This document shows positions 15,475-23,152 of a stretch of DNA of 46,265 bases, one piece after another. The DNA comes from Deltaproteobacteria bacterium. Lineage in GTDB: Bacteria > Desulfobacterota > Desulfobacteria > Desulfobacterales > UBA2156. A model generated the notes under the pieces. That model worked only from the letters and a program-made list of their open reading frames with translations, was not told the DNA's origin and made no database searches. The translations under genes were made by a program, and so were the position numbers. The stretch spans positions 1 to 46,265 of the forward strand of contig JAFDGC010000024.1 in the NCBI GenBank assembly GCA_019309485.1, given 5' to 3'. The stretch's first letter is position 1. Every line of letters starts with the position of its first letter.

Positions 15475-16232
15475 TTGTTACCGGTCCCGGGTGTAAGGTT
15501 CCCGTTTCGGATGGCCGTGGGCTGCACCCACCGGTCGGTCTCTCCGTCGTAGAACCATTTGTCCGGAAATCCGCGGCGGTTCATGAATGTGGGGTGTTCC
15601 GACCATTTGACAAGATCCATGTAGGCCTGATGGATCTTTCTGAAAAGAGTGGCGAAGCCGCCGCTGTCGGGGTGGTGCTTTTTCGCCTGTCGGCGGTAGG
15701 CGGCCTTGATTTTTTGTTTCAAATCCGGATCGTTCAGGTCGGATGGATTCAGCTTGAGATACGTGATGGATTTGTTGATGTGGGTGGGGTGCCGGGTGGT
15801 CAGAGGCTTCACCGATTCGCAGGAAACATGATTTTTCCGGGCGATCTCCAGCAAATGCCGCGAGGCGAGATACCGTTTTTGGGTGCGCCGTTTTTCCGCC
15901 CACCAGGTATTCCCGAGGATGTTGGTCATGTGGGAAAACTCGTCGGCCGGCGTGGCGTTCCCGGTGCGGGGATAAAAAAAGCTGAACAGGGTCTCGGAGT
16001 GATGGGTCAGCACATCCAGAACCAGCGTGGAATCGGTGAAATAGAAGGTGGCATACCGGGTGTTCAGGGCCCGGAGGAGGCCGGTCCGCATGGTGAGGAT
16101 CCGCTTGAGCCGCTGCCGGCATTCCGGGGAACAATACTTTCGGCGCCCCATGTTTTGGGTCGTTCCGCAGGAAAGGCACCGGTTCTTGGGCTTTCCCGAT
16201 TTCGATAAAGACGTTATCGCAAACTGCGTCAT
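15462..16232 (-). CDS. J-domain protein with an N-terminal zinc-finger-like motif
   Basis: A 256-residue protein. The N terminus has CLSCG (19-22) and YCSPECRQ (34-38), a probable four-cysteine zinc site. A J domain lies near the C terminus, about 155-212: INKSITYLKLNPSDLND...IKAAYRRQAKKHHPDSGG, with the diagnostic HPD at 187-189. J domains stimulate Hsp70 ATPase and recruit clients. Between them (50-150) is an unrecognised, basic, Trp- and Tyr-containing region. After the J domain is a short aromatic tail (DKWFYDGETDRWVQP). It is unlike DnaJ itself because there is no G/F region or CxxCxGxG repeats. Probably a specialised co-chaperone; the target is unknown. Confidence 0.75.
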   Translation of the reverse strand: MTQFAITSLSKSGKPKNRCLSCGTTQNMGRRKYCSPECRQRLKRILTMRTGLLRALNTRYATFYFTDSTLVLDVLTHHSETLFSFFYPRTGNATPADEFSHMTNILGNTWWAEKRRTQKRYLASRHLLEIARKNHVSCESVKPLTTRHPTHINKSITYLKLNPSDLNDPDLKQKIKAAYRRQAKKHHPDSGGFATLFRKIHQAYMDLVKWSEHPTFMNRRGFPDKWFYDGETDRWVQPTAIRNGNLTPGTGNNYSR

Positions 16233-16241
16233 GGTTTAAAA

Positions 16242-17054
16242 TTAAAACTTCTTTGCCGCTTCTTCCAGCAAGACACGGACATGGGGGCTGAACCATAAGT
16301 CCAGGAGCTGCTCGGTTTTTTCTTTGCGGCGCTTTTCAAAGCGCGCGCGCAGGGGCGCCACGCGATTCTCCTTAATGGCGGCAAAGGCCGCCTTTGGGAA
16401 ATGGGAAAGTTGGGCGATTTTTTCCACGGCCAACCGTTCCGTGTCGCCTTCCGGAAACACGCCGTCGATCATGCCCATGGACCGGGCGGATTCCGATTTC
16501 ACAAGCTCTCCGAAACACAGGAGTTTCGTGGCATCTCGGTCTCCCACCACCTGCCTGAGCATCAGATCGGCAATGTAAGGGACAGGAAGCCCCAACCGGA
16601 TTTCGTTGAGCCCCAGAAGTTTTCTTCCGGAAGCGGCGAAGCGAAAGTCACAGGCCAGTGCCAGGATGGTGCCTCCAGCCACAGCATGCCCGCAAATGGC
16701 GCAGGCCGTGGGCATGGGAAGACAAAAAAGTTTTAACACTACGCGATCAAATGCATTCCAAAAATCCCGCATCCGGGATCGATCCAAGCCAAGCAGGTTC
16801 GGAATGTCCAGGCCGATGGAGAAAAACTTGTTTCCTCCGGCCAACACCGCCCCCCCAAACGACGCACGGACCCGATCCAGGGAATCAGAAAGCGATTCCA
16901 GCAGTTCCAAGCCGATGGGGTTGGTGACGCCGTTGGAAAGACGCAACACCGCCACAGGATCCTGATTTTCTATGCTTACGGTTTGTTTTTCCAAAGGCCG
17001 ACCCTTTCCATGGCAAGGCTTCAATCCGATGAACGTGTAAGAAATCAGTTTCAT
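16242..17054 (-). CDS. Enoyl-CoA hydratase/isomerase family protein
   Basis: A crotonase-fold protein, 270 residues from ATG 17054. An alternative TTG at 16994, preceded by GGAAAGGG, gives MEKQTVSIENQDPVAVLRLSNG, which looks more like a family N terminus; the extra 20 residues are unconvincing. Oxyanion-hole residues lie in GGNKFFSIGLDI and ICGHAVAGGTILALACDFRF; a glutamate remains in LNEIRLGLPVP. The first hydratase glutamate (as in GGGCELAMMCD) is replaced, so isomerase activity or another crotonase reaction is more likely than hydration. It lies 9 bp upstream of the J-domain gene on the same strand. Confidence 0.85.
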   Translation of the reverse strand: MKLISYTFIGLKPCHGKGRPLEKQTVSIENQDPVAVLRLSNGVTNPIGLELLESLSDSLDRVRASFGGAVLAGGNKFFSIGLDIPNLLGLDRSRMRDFWNAFDRVVLKLFCLPMPTACAICGHAVAGGTILALACDFRFAASGRKLLGLNEIRLGLPVPYIADLMLRQVVGDRDATKLLCFGELVKSESARSMGMIDGVFPEGDTERLAVEKIAQLSHFPKAAFAAIKENRVAPLRARFEKRRKEKTEQLLDLWFSPHVRVLLEEAAKKF

Positions 17055-17186
17055 CCTTTTTTAAAGGAATAAAATTAAATACGATGGGGCCGGCATGTGT
17101 CAAGTAAAAAGGCAGCACATTTCTTCCCGAAACCGCTCCCGGTCCGGTCGCTGCAGCCGTCGCGGAACCGAAATCCCGCCAAAGGG

Positions 17187-17215
17187 TTGCGGACGGCGAC
17201 AGGGACGATTATAAT
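17187..17215 (+). promoter_or_regulatory. Promoter of the radical SAM gene
   Basis: TTGCGG (17187-17192) and a perfect TATAAT (17210-17215) are 17 bp apart, followed by an A-rich stretch, an AAAGGAG ribosome site (17224-17230) and ATG 17242. The -35 matches only the TTG half of consensus. Confidence 0.55.
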
Positions 17216-17241
17216 AAAAAATTTAAAGGAGAATTGAACGC

Positions 17242-18111
17242 ATGCATTACGAGGGCAATATCATTCGGCCTCCCAGTGAAGCCAACAGCATCCTCCTCCA
17301 GGTGACCGTGGGATGCTCCCGAAATAAATGCAGCTTCTGCGGGACATACCGGGGAGAACGGTTCAGAATCAAAGACGATGCGGTGATCCTGGCGGACATC
17401 GCGTTCGCTGCCCGGTACTGCCGGCGGCAGCGCCGGCTTTTTTTATGCGACGGAGATGCCCTGATCATCCCCCAAAAGCGCTTGATGCGCATCCTCCAGG
17501 AGATCCGCCGACAACTCCCCTGGGTGACTCGGGTGGGGGCCTATGCCAATGTCAAGAGTATTGCCATGAAAACGCCGGAGGAACTCGAAGCCCTTCGCGA
17601 CGAGGGCTTGGGGATCGTCTATATGGGTCTGGAGACCGGCGATGCCGTGACCCTGAAAAATATCAACAAAGGGGCCACGCCCGAACGGATGATCGAGATG
17701 GGGAAAAAGATCAAGGCTGCCGGGATCAAGCTTTCCGTCACGGTGATCCTCGGGATCGCCGGAAAAAAACGTTCCTCCATCCACGCAAAGGCCACCGGCA
17801 CGGTCTTGTCTGCCATGGAGCCGGATTATGTGGGGGCCTTGAGTCTCATGCTGATCCCGGGGACCCCCTTGTATGAAGATTACACCGCAGGCCGGTTCGA
17901 GCTGTTGTCCTCCCGGGAAATGCTGGAAGAACTCCGGGTACTTTTGGAACATACGGATCTTTCCCGGGGACTATTTCACGCCAATCACGCTTCCAATTAT
18001 CTTCCCATCAAGGCACGACTTCCAAGGGACAAGGCGGCGACGCTGGCGCTCATCGACCAGGCATTGGGCGGGGATGTCCCCCTGAAACCGGAATGGCTGC
18101 GGGCGCTTTAA
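17242..18111 (+). CDS. Radical SAM protein of the C-x4-C-x2-C group
   Basis: A 289-residue radical SAM enzyme. The cluster motif near 25-33 is GCSRNKCSFCGTYRGERF, with C-x4-C-x2-C spacing instead of the usual C-x3-C-x2-C; to my knowledge this spacing is normal for a subfamily of short radical SAM proteins reading GCS-N-C-FC. Other conserved points are LFLCDGDALIIP (about 67-78), GIVYMGLETGD (SAM-binding GxETG region), and SLMLIPGTPLYEDY. The substrate is unknown. It has its own promoter (17187-17215) and is followed 32 bp later by a GDT1-like gene. Confidence 0.85.
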   Translation: MHYEGNIIRPPSEANSILLQVTVGCSRNKCSFCGTYRGERFRIKDDAVILADIAFAARYCRRQRRLFLCDGDALIIPQKRLMRILQEIRRQLPWVTRVGAYANVKSIAMKTPEELEALRDEGLGIVYMGLETGDAVTLKNINKGATPERMIEMGKKIKAAGIKLSVTVILGIAGKKRSSIHAKATGTVLSAMEPDYVGALSLMLIPGTPLYEDYTAGRFELLSSREMLEELRVLLEHTDLSRGLFHANHASNYLPIKARLPRDKAATLALIDQALGGDVPLKPEWLRAL

Positions 18112-18143
18112 TCTCCTGAGACATCCATGGATAGGAGGCGTGA

Positions 18144-18437
18144 ATGGATTTCAAATTGATGCTTACCACCTTCAGCATGATCTTTCTTGCGGAACTCGGA
18201 GACAAGACCCAGGTGGCAACCTTTTGTCTTTCCGCCGATTGTGAATCGTCGAGGATATCGGTCTTCATCGGATCCGCCGTGGCCCTGGTAATCAGCGCCT
18301 TCATCGCCACCGTCCTGGGTGAGGCGGTGAGCCGTTTTGTCCCGCAAACCTATATCAAGCTGGCCGCCGGCGCCTTTTTCATCATCTTCGGGGTTTGGAC
18401 GTCTTATGCGGCAATTCGATCCATCTTCATTTCTTGA
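18144..18437 (+). CDS. GDT1/TMEM165 (UPF0016) family single-domain membrane protein
   Basis: A 97-residue protein with three membrane segments (about 5-25, 40-60, 70-90). The family motif ELGDKT occurs in segment 1 (FLAELGDKTQVATF), and a basic-acidic loop ESSRIS follows. Family members transport Mn2+ or Ca2+. Many are two-domain proteins with two ELGDKT motifs; this one has one, so it would need to dimerise, and no second copy is adjacent. Start ATG 18144 follows a TAGGAGG ribosome site. A dispersed palindromic repeat begins about 16 bp after its stop. Confidence 0.85.
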   Translation: MDFKLMLTTFSMIFLAELGDKTQVATFCLSADCESSRISVFIGSAVALVISAFIATVLGEAVSRFVPQTYIKLAAGAFFIIFGVWTSYAAIRSIFIS

Positions 18438-18452
18438 TGGCTTCATAGAAAG

Positions 18453-18556
18453 GCCACCTGCGGTGTTGCGCTGCATCCTTCGCCATTGCGGCGTACCGAT
18501 GAGTACGCTGCATCCTGAAGGATTTGCGCGCCTTGCATCTGGCGTTTTTACTCTGC
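18453..18556. repeat. Dispersed palindromic repeat, family 2
   Basis: A roughly 100-bp imperfect palindrome. The core is GCGGCGTAC (18488-18496) and GTACGCTGC (18503-18511) around a 6-nt loop. Next to it CATCCTTC pairs with GAAGGAT, and the outer part CACCTGCGG...TTGCGC pairs with GCGC...TTGCATCTGG. A related copy lies at 31530-31626. This type is common between genes of sulfate reducers in my recollection. It separates the GDT1-like gene from a convergent pseudogene. Confidence 0.7.
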
Positions 18557-18605
18557 CATCCCGAATCAGGATTTTTACGATTTCATCTTTCTTGATACAG
18601 GCCGG

Positions 18606-19191
18606 TCAGTCCAGGATCTCCAGTATGGCTTTGGAGGTGTACTCGGCGGTGTCGGCCAGAGCGTCGATGGGCGCAAACCTAAAGGCGTTGTTGGAAAACA
18701 GACAGGTGGCCGACGCCGGAAAATCCGCGTCGGCAAGGTAAAAAATATAACACAAAGCGATTTTGGGAAACGGGTACAGGACAAAGAAACGGGTACAGGA
18801 CAAAGGAGAAGTCCCCCCCCACCGATGCGGGGCCGGGAGTTCCACCCAAATGCCCGAGGATGGTCTCCCGGGCCTTTTGAATCGCTTCCACGTGGGGGAC
18901 CAGCACCTGCTGGGTCCGGGTGGCGAACGCCCCTGCGTACGGCGCGCTGTGGGGGAGATCCTTGAATGCATGAAACGGTTCTAAAACCATTTCCTCTTTC
19001 CCGGCATGGAGGGCGTAAAGGGAGATGAGAATCCCCAAGACATCTTCTTCTTTTTTTCCATCCAGCAATATCCCGTCCGGACGGATGACACAGGGCTTTC
19101 CGAAGGCCTGTAATTCCAGCCTCCGGGTTGCCGTTTTTTCGAAAAGGCGCCGGACATTTTCCCGCACGATTTTTTTATAAGCCGAATCCAT
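18606..19191 (-). pseudogene. DUF3786-like protein, frameshifted by a 19-bp tandem duplication
   Basis: From ATG 19191 the reading frame gives MDSAYKKIVRENVRRLFEK...GGDFSFVLYPF, then breaks at a 19-bp exact tandem repeat (18767-18785 and 18786-18804). Removing one copy restores a single frame: FSFVLYPFPKIALCYIFYLADADFPASATCLF...AILEILD, stop at 18606-18608. The restored protein is about 188 residues and resembles DUF3786 proteins of anaerobes, whose function is unknown to me. The start overlaps the previous stop (TGATG), so it was coupled to the winged-helix-like gene. The lesion looks recent, since both sides remain fully open. Confidence 0.8.
18767..18804. repeat. 19-bp perfect tandem duplication
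   Basis: The unit gaaacgggtacaggacaaa occurs twice in direct succession at 18767-18785 and 18786-18804. It lies in the DUF3786-like gene; 19 is not a multiple of three, so it shifts the frame. Confidence 0.95.
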
Positions 19192-19772
19192 CAGGATACC
19201 TTTCGGTTGCCGAGCAGTCCTTGGATCCGGGTCCGGCAATCCTTTTCTCCGGCTTTCTCTAAAAGGTCTCGAATGGATTCCAGACATGCCCGGAACACCG
19301 CGGTCTTGGGTTTCGGGGAAGATAGCTGGGCGTCGATGCTTTTGATGTCGGCCATGAGTTCACCCAATTCTTCAAAGGAAAGGCCCAAATCCGGCGTACG
19401 GTTTCCAAGGGCGCCCATAAGGGTTTCCAATGTTCCAAGGGCCGGCGCATCCGGAACCCGCTTCTCCCCCAGGGCGATGGTACCGGGTGGGGCAGGGCCA
19501 TTCGGATCCTGACCGGATTGAACGGCATCGACGCCCTCGGGCGTGATACCGATGGCACCGGCAAGGGTTCGGATTTCCACAAAGCCGAACCCGATGAGGG
19601 ATTCGGCGGTATGCTTGGCGGAATCACGATCCAGATTCAGTTGCTCTCCAATGGCGTACATGGACACATTGACGGCGGGATCCCCGCCGGTTTGTTCCTG
19701 GATCTGTTCCAGGAAACGGCGTTGGGATTCCTGGAGTGCTTCCAAAAAAGGCATTTCTTTTGATCCTTTCAT
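19191..19772 (-). CDS. Winged-helix-like hypothetical protein
   Basis: A 193-residue soluble protein of unknown function. The N-terminal third, LEALQESQRRFLEQI...MYAIGEQLNLDRDSAKHTAESLIGFGFVEIRTLAGAIGITPEGV, has the look of a winged-helix domain of the kind that ends with a glycine-rich wing. The C-terminal part from about 110 is helical (LGTLETLMGAL, LSFEELGELMADIKSIDAQL) and may mediate oligomerisation. ATG 19754 (MPFLEAL) is an alternative start. Its TGA overlaps the ATG of the DUF3786-like gene by one base, which indicates one operon. No regulated target is evident. Confidence 0.65.
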   Translation of the reverse strand: MKGSKEMPFLEALQESQRRFLEQIQEQTGGDPAVNVSMYAIGEQLNLDRDSAKHTAESLIGFGFVEIRTLAGAIGITPEGVDAVQSGQDPNGPAPPGTIALGEKRVPDAPALGTLETLMGALGNRTPDLGLSFEELGELMADIKSIDAQLSSPKPKTAVFRACLESIRDLLEKAGEKDCRTRIQGLLGNRKVS

Positions 19773-19922
19773 GTTTCGTTACACACGTTTTCCCATCTTG
19801 GAAGATCGCATCTTGGTTAGATTCCTCGCATTTTTTACGACAGGCATCACGGAATTGCAAGGCGCTTGATCCACAGCCGGCCTCTTTTATGGACATGGAA
19901 GGAATGGGTGTGCGAATGAGGA

Positions 19923-19950
19923 TTGACATCCCGGCACCATCACCGATAGG
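19923..19950 (+). promoter_or_regulatory. Possible thiolase promoter
   Basis: A perfect -35 TTGACA (19923-19928) is followed after 16 bp by GATAGG (19945-19950), a poor -10. The only gene it could serve is the thiolase gene at 20082. Confidence 0.35.
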
Positions 19951-20020
19951 AGTAAGATCCAAAAGGCTCCTTTTCGTTGGCCAAGGATAAAACGGGAAGT
20001 TCTCTAAAAACAGACAGTTT

Positions 20021-20062
20021 CCTTGCCGGGGAGTTCCGCTTTTCAGAGCGGGAGCGTCACAT
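20021..20062 (+). repeat. Palindromic repeat, type B unit
   Basis: CCTTGCCGGGGAG then TTCCGCT-TTTCA-GAGCGGGA then GCGTCACA matches the B half of the composite repeat at 13872-13914. Just upstream the fragment AACGGGAAG (19991-19999) may be the last part of an eroded A unit. It ends 19 bp before the thiolase start codon. Confidence 0.6.
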
Positions 20063-20081
20063 TTCAGCAGGAGGAAGATGC

Positions 20082-21368
20082 ATGAAAGACGTAACGATTG
20101 TCAGTGGATGCCGGACGGCCATCGGCACCTTCGGTGGAAGCCTGAAAGAGGTTTCCGCAGTGGACTTGGGTGCTCGGGTGATTCGGGAGGTATTGAAACG
20201 GGTGGGGCTCAAACCGATACATGACAACCGGATGTCGGACTGGGCCCCCCGACACCTGAAACAAGACCGGCTCACGGAATTGGAAAAAAAGTACGGCGGG
20301 TGGGGAGAAGACTTAAGGTCCGTAGTTGTGGATGAGGTGATCATGGGGAATGTTCTCCAGGCCGGTATGGGGCAGAATCCGGCCCGTCAGGCCATGATCC
20401 GGGCCGGTCTTATGAAGGAAACCCCGGCTGTCACCGTGAACAAGGTCTGCGGGAGCGGACTCAAGGCCATTGCTTTAGGGGCCGCGGCCATCCAGACCGG
20501 CCAGGCCGACGTGGTGATCGCCGGGGGTCTGGAAAACATGAGCGCGGTTCCCATGGCCCTTCCCAAGGCCCGATGGGGGCATCGCATGGAGTTGACCGGA
20601 AAGGGTGAGGTCCTCGATCTGATGGTCTTCGATGGCCTTTACGAAATTTTTTATGGCTATCATATGGGCATGACCGCCGAAAACATCGCGAGAGCATACG
20701 GGATTACCCGGGAGGAACAGGACGCCCTGGGGGTACTCAGCCACCAGCGGGCCATACGGGCCATTCAGGAAGGGCTTTTCGCCCGGGAAATCGTGCCGGT
20801 GGTCGTCAAAACCCGCAAAAAGGAAACGATTTTTGACACCGATGAACGCCCCATTGAAACGGACATGGAAAAAATGGCCAGACTCCGGCCGGCCTTTCTC
20901 AAAGACGGGACCGTCACGGCCGGAAACGCCTCCGGGATCAACGATGCGGCGGCCGCCGTGCTCCTCATGAGCAAGGAAAAGGCCAAGTCCCTTGAACTGG
21001 AACCCCTGGTCCGGATCCGGTCCTTTGCCGCCGGCGGTGTGGATCCGGCATACATGGGGCTGGGACCGGTCCCGGCGGTGAAAAAAGCCTTGAAGGCGGC
21101 CGGCATGGTCCTTGCCGATGTGGACCTCATCGAGCTCAACGAAGCCTTTGCAGCCCAGGCCATCGGATGCATGCGGGAATTGGACGTGGATATCGAAAAA
21201 CCCAACGAACTGGGAAGCGGTATCTCTTTGGGGCATCCCATCGGTGCCACGGGCGCGCGACAGGTGGTCACCGGCATGCACCAGATGGTCCGCAAAGGGT
21301 ATACCACGGGTCTGGTGACCATGTGTATCGGCGGCGGCATGGGAATGGCCATGGTGCTCGAGCGTTGA
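20082..21368 (+). CDS. Thiolase (acetyl-CoA acetyltransferase)
   Basis: A 428-residue thiolase; start ATG 20082 follows AGGAGGAAG. The acylation cysteine is in NKVCGSGLKAI (about 123), the second catalytic set in LGSGISLGHPIGATGARQ and the proton-donor cysteine in MCIGGGMG near the C terminus. An insertion of about 30 residues (near 45-78, including DNRMSDWAPRHLKQDRL) precedes the standard VDEVIMGNVLQAG motif, making the protein longer than the usual 390-400. The enzyme condenses two acetyl-CoA or cleaves 3-ketoacyl-CoA. It stands alone, with other acyl-CoA genes in nearby segments. A type B repeat lies in its leader. Confidence 0.9.
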   Translation: MKDVTIVSGCRTAIGTFGGSLKEVSAVDLGARVIREVLKRVGLKPIHDNRMSDWAPRHLKQDRLTELEKKYGGWGEDLRSVVVDEVIMGNVLQAGMGQNPARQAMIRAGLMKETPAVTVNKVCGSGLKAIALGAAAIQTGQADVVIAGGLENMSAVPMALPKARWGHRMELTGKGEVLDLMVFDGLYEIFYGYHMGMTAENIARAYGITREEQDALGVLSHQRAIRAIQEGLFAREIVPVVVKTRKKETIFDTDERPIETDMEKMARLRPAFLKDGTVTAGNASGINDAAAAVLLMSKEKAKSLELEPLVRIRSFAAGGVDPAYMGLGPVPAVKKALKAAGMVLADVDLIELNEAFAAQAIGCMRELDVDIEKPNELGSGISLGHPIGATGARQVVTGMHQMVRKGYTTGLVTMCIGGGMGMAMVLER

Positions 21369-21590
21369 ACCGCCATTTCCGCTTCCAAACGTTTTTCCTT
21401 TGCCATACGGCCTCCGATTTGATAAAATCCTTGGTTAATTGAAACAGGGGCACCGGGAACACTTCACGTCAGGCACGTGGCAGCCTTTTTCGTCGATTCA
21501 AGGAGGGTATGCCCCATTGCCGGAAGGGAAGGATGTTCAAACGGAAACGGAAAAACAGTCGCTCATCTTAAATGCGGGAGATACAGGCCA

Positions 21591-21746
21591 ATGAATGCAA
21601 GCCGAAAACTGGGAATCGTGGTTTTTTGTGCCGTTCCCGCCATCATCGGCGGGGGCATCGTCTATGGAATTTTTCACAGCTATCCGGCGGTGCTGGCGTA
21701 TGAAATTCTTCTCCTGTTGACCGCCGGCGCTTTTCTCAGTCGATAG
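21591..21746 (+). CDS. Small membrane protein
   Basis: A 51-residue protein from ATG 21591. It has two hydrophobic segments, about 8-28 (IVVFCAVPAIIGGGIVYGI) and 33-48 (VLAYEILLLLTAGAFL), with a basic N terminus (NASRK). I do not recognise a family. The upstream sequence GAGATACAGGCC gives only a weak ribosome site, so the assignment is moderate. It lies between the thiolase gene and the AI-2E-type permease. Confidence 0.5.
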   Translation: MNASRKLGIVVFCAVPAIIGGGIVYGIFHSYPAVLAYEILLLLTAGAFLSR

Positions 21747-21877
21747 CGACGGACCTGGCGGTCTGTAGCGAACCCCTTCCTTGAACCGTCCCGGGATCCC
21801 CTTGGCCCCTTGCATGGGAAAGAAAGAGGGGCTGCCGTGACGCCCAATTCCGCTCCCTGCAGGTGAAGAGGTCCGGG

Positions 21878-23086
21878 ATGCCGGAATCTCATGAAAATTC
21901 AAATACCGATCCGCACCGCACCCGGGAAAGCGAAACGGGTCTTTCCGTTTCGCCCGAAAAAGAAGCGGCAAATTCGGAGAAAAGCATTAAAGAGACAGGT
22001 GGTTGGGTGGAAGACTTGAAACCCAAGAACATGATCCTGTGGTTTTTCCTGGCGCTCTTTCTGGCCTCCATCTTCATGCTCGGATGGCTCATCTGGCCGT
22101 TTATCTCCATCATCATCATGGCGGCGGTTCTCACGGGGATTTTCAGCCCGGTCTATTCCCTTTTTCTGAAAAAGGGGATGAAAGCACCGGTGGCTTCCGT
22201 CTTCACGTGCTTTTTGGTCTTTGTCATCCTTTTCATCCCCATCGTTTTATTTGTGGGAATCCTTTCCAAAGAGGCCTATGATCTGTATCTCATGGCAAGG
22301 GACGCGGTTTTGAAAGAAGAAATCCAGGCACTCTTTGAAAAGAGCCGTATTCTGGATCAGGCGAATCTTTTACTTTCCCGTTTCGATTTCACCTTATCAG
22401 GGGATGAATTAAACCAGGCGATCTCCGAGATCGGAAAATCCGTGGGGCTTTTTCTTTACATCCAGGCCAGTTCCATCGCTTCCAATATCTTCAAGTTTGT
22501 TTTGAATTTCTTTTTCATGCTGCTCATCATGTATTTTCTATTGATCGACGGGGACCGGATCGTTTCTTTCATCATGGATTTGTCCCCGCTTCCGGCGGAA
22601 CAGGACCGGAAGATCATTCAGAAGTTCAAGGACATGGCAGGGGCGATCCTGGTGGTCAACAGTTTAAGCGGGATTGCCCAGGGAATCTTCGGCGGAATTG
22701 TTTTTGCCCTCTTCGGGCTGAAATCCCCCTTCATGTGGGGATTGATCATGGCTATTTTGGCCTTTTTACCCATTTTGGGGATCGGGGTGATCTTCATCCC
22801 CACCGCCGTTTACCTGGCGTTATCCGGCCGAGTCGAGGCCGCCGTCTTTTTCATCGTGACGTATATTATCGTGACCATCGGCATCGAGAACCTGGTGAAA
22901 CCCAAACTGGTGGGACACCGGGTCAAGATGCACGTCCTTTTGGTTTTTCTCTCCATTATGGGCGGCCTGAAGCTTTTCGGCATCCTGGGCATCGTTTACG
23001 GCCCTTTGGTGGTCACCGCATTTATCACGCTGACCGACATCTACCACACCAGTTACCAGAAACTGGTGGAGCCTACGGAAGGATAA
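21878..23086 (+). CDS. AI-2E/PerM-family membrane permease
   Basis: A 402-residue protein from ATG 21878 (AAGAGG upstream; GTG 21863 is an alternative). After an acidic hydrophilic N-terminal tail of about 45 residues come the family features: paired N-terminal segments (ILWFFLALFLASIFMLGWLIWPF, IIIMAAVLTGIFSPVYS), FLYIQASSIASNIFKFVLNFFFMLLIMYFLLIDGD, ALFGLKSPFMWGLIMAILAFLPILGIGVIFIP and KPKLVGHRVKMHVLLVFLSIMGGLKLFGILGIVYGPLVV. Members export AI-2 or exchange Na+/H+ in some species; the substrate here is unknown. It lies 66 bp before gyrA. Confidence 0.85.
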   Translation: MPESHENSNTDPHRTRESETGLSVSPEKEAANSEKSIKETGGWVEDLKPKNMILWFFLALFLASIFMLGWLIWPFISIIIMAAVLTGIFSPVYSLFLKKGMKAPVASVFTCFLVFVILFIPIVLFVGILSKEAYDLYLMARDAVLKEEIQALFEKSRILDQANLLLSRFDFTLSGDELNQAISEIGKSVGLFLYIQASSIASNIFKFVLNFFFMLLIMYFLLIDGDRIVSFIMDLSPLPAEQDRKIIQKFKDMAGAILVVNSLSGIAQGIFGGIVFALFGLKSPFMWGLIMAILAFLPILGIGVIFIPTAVYLALSGRVEAAVFFIVTYIIVTIGIENLVKPKLVGHRVKMHVLLVFLSIMGGLKLFGILGIVYGPLVVTAFITLTDIYHTSYQKLVEPTEG

Positions 23087-23152
23087 TCCCACGCTTTACC
23101 CTCCCGGATCCCTCGGGTGGGATGAAACGCTGGAAAGGGAAAAGGAACATCC

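Larger units (their letters stand above)
19773..20081. other. 309-bp intergenic region before the thiolase gene
   Basis: No coding region is supported. It holds a possible promoter (19923-19950) and one type B palindromic repeat (20021-20062) directly before the thiolase ribosome site AGGAGGAAG. Confidence 0.6.

Noticed and set aside
10373-20062. CRISPR array
   Set aside because: The repeats are palindromic units separated by kilobases, with no regular spacers and no cas genes.
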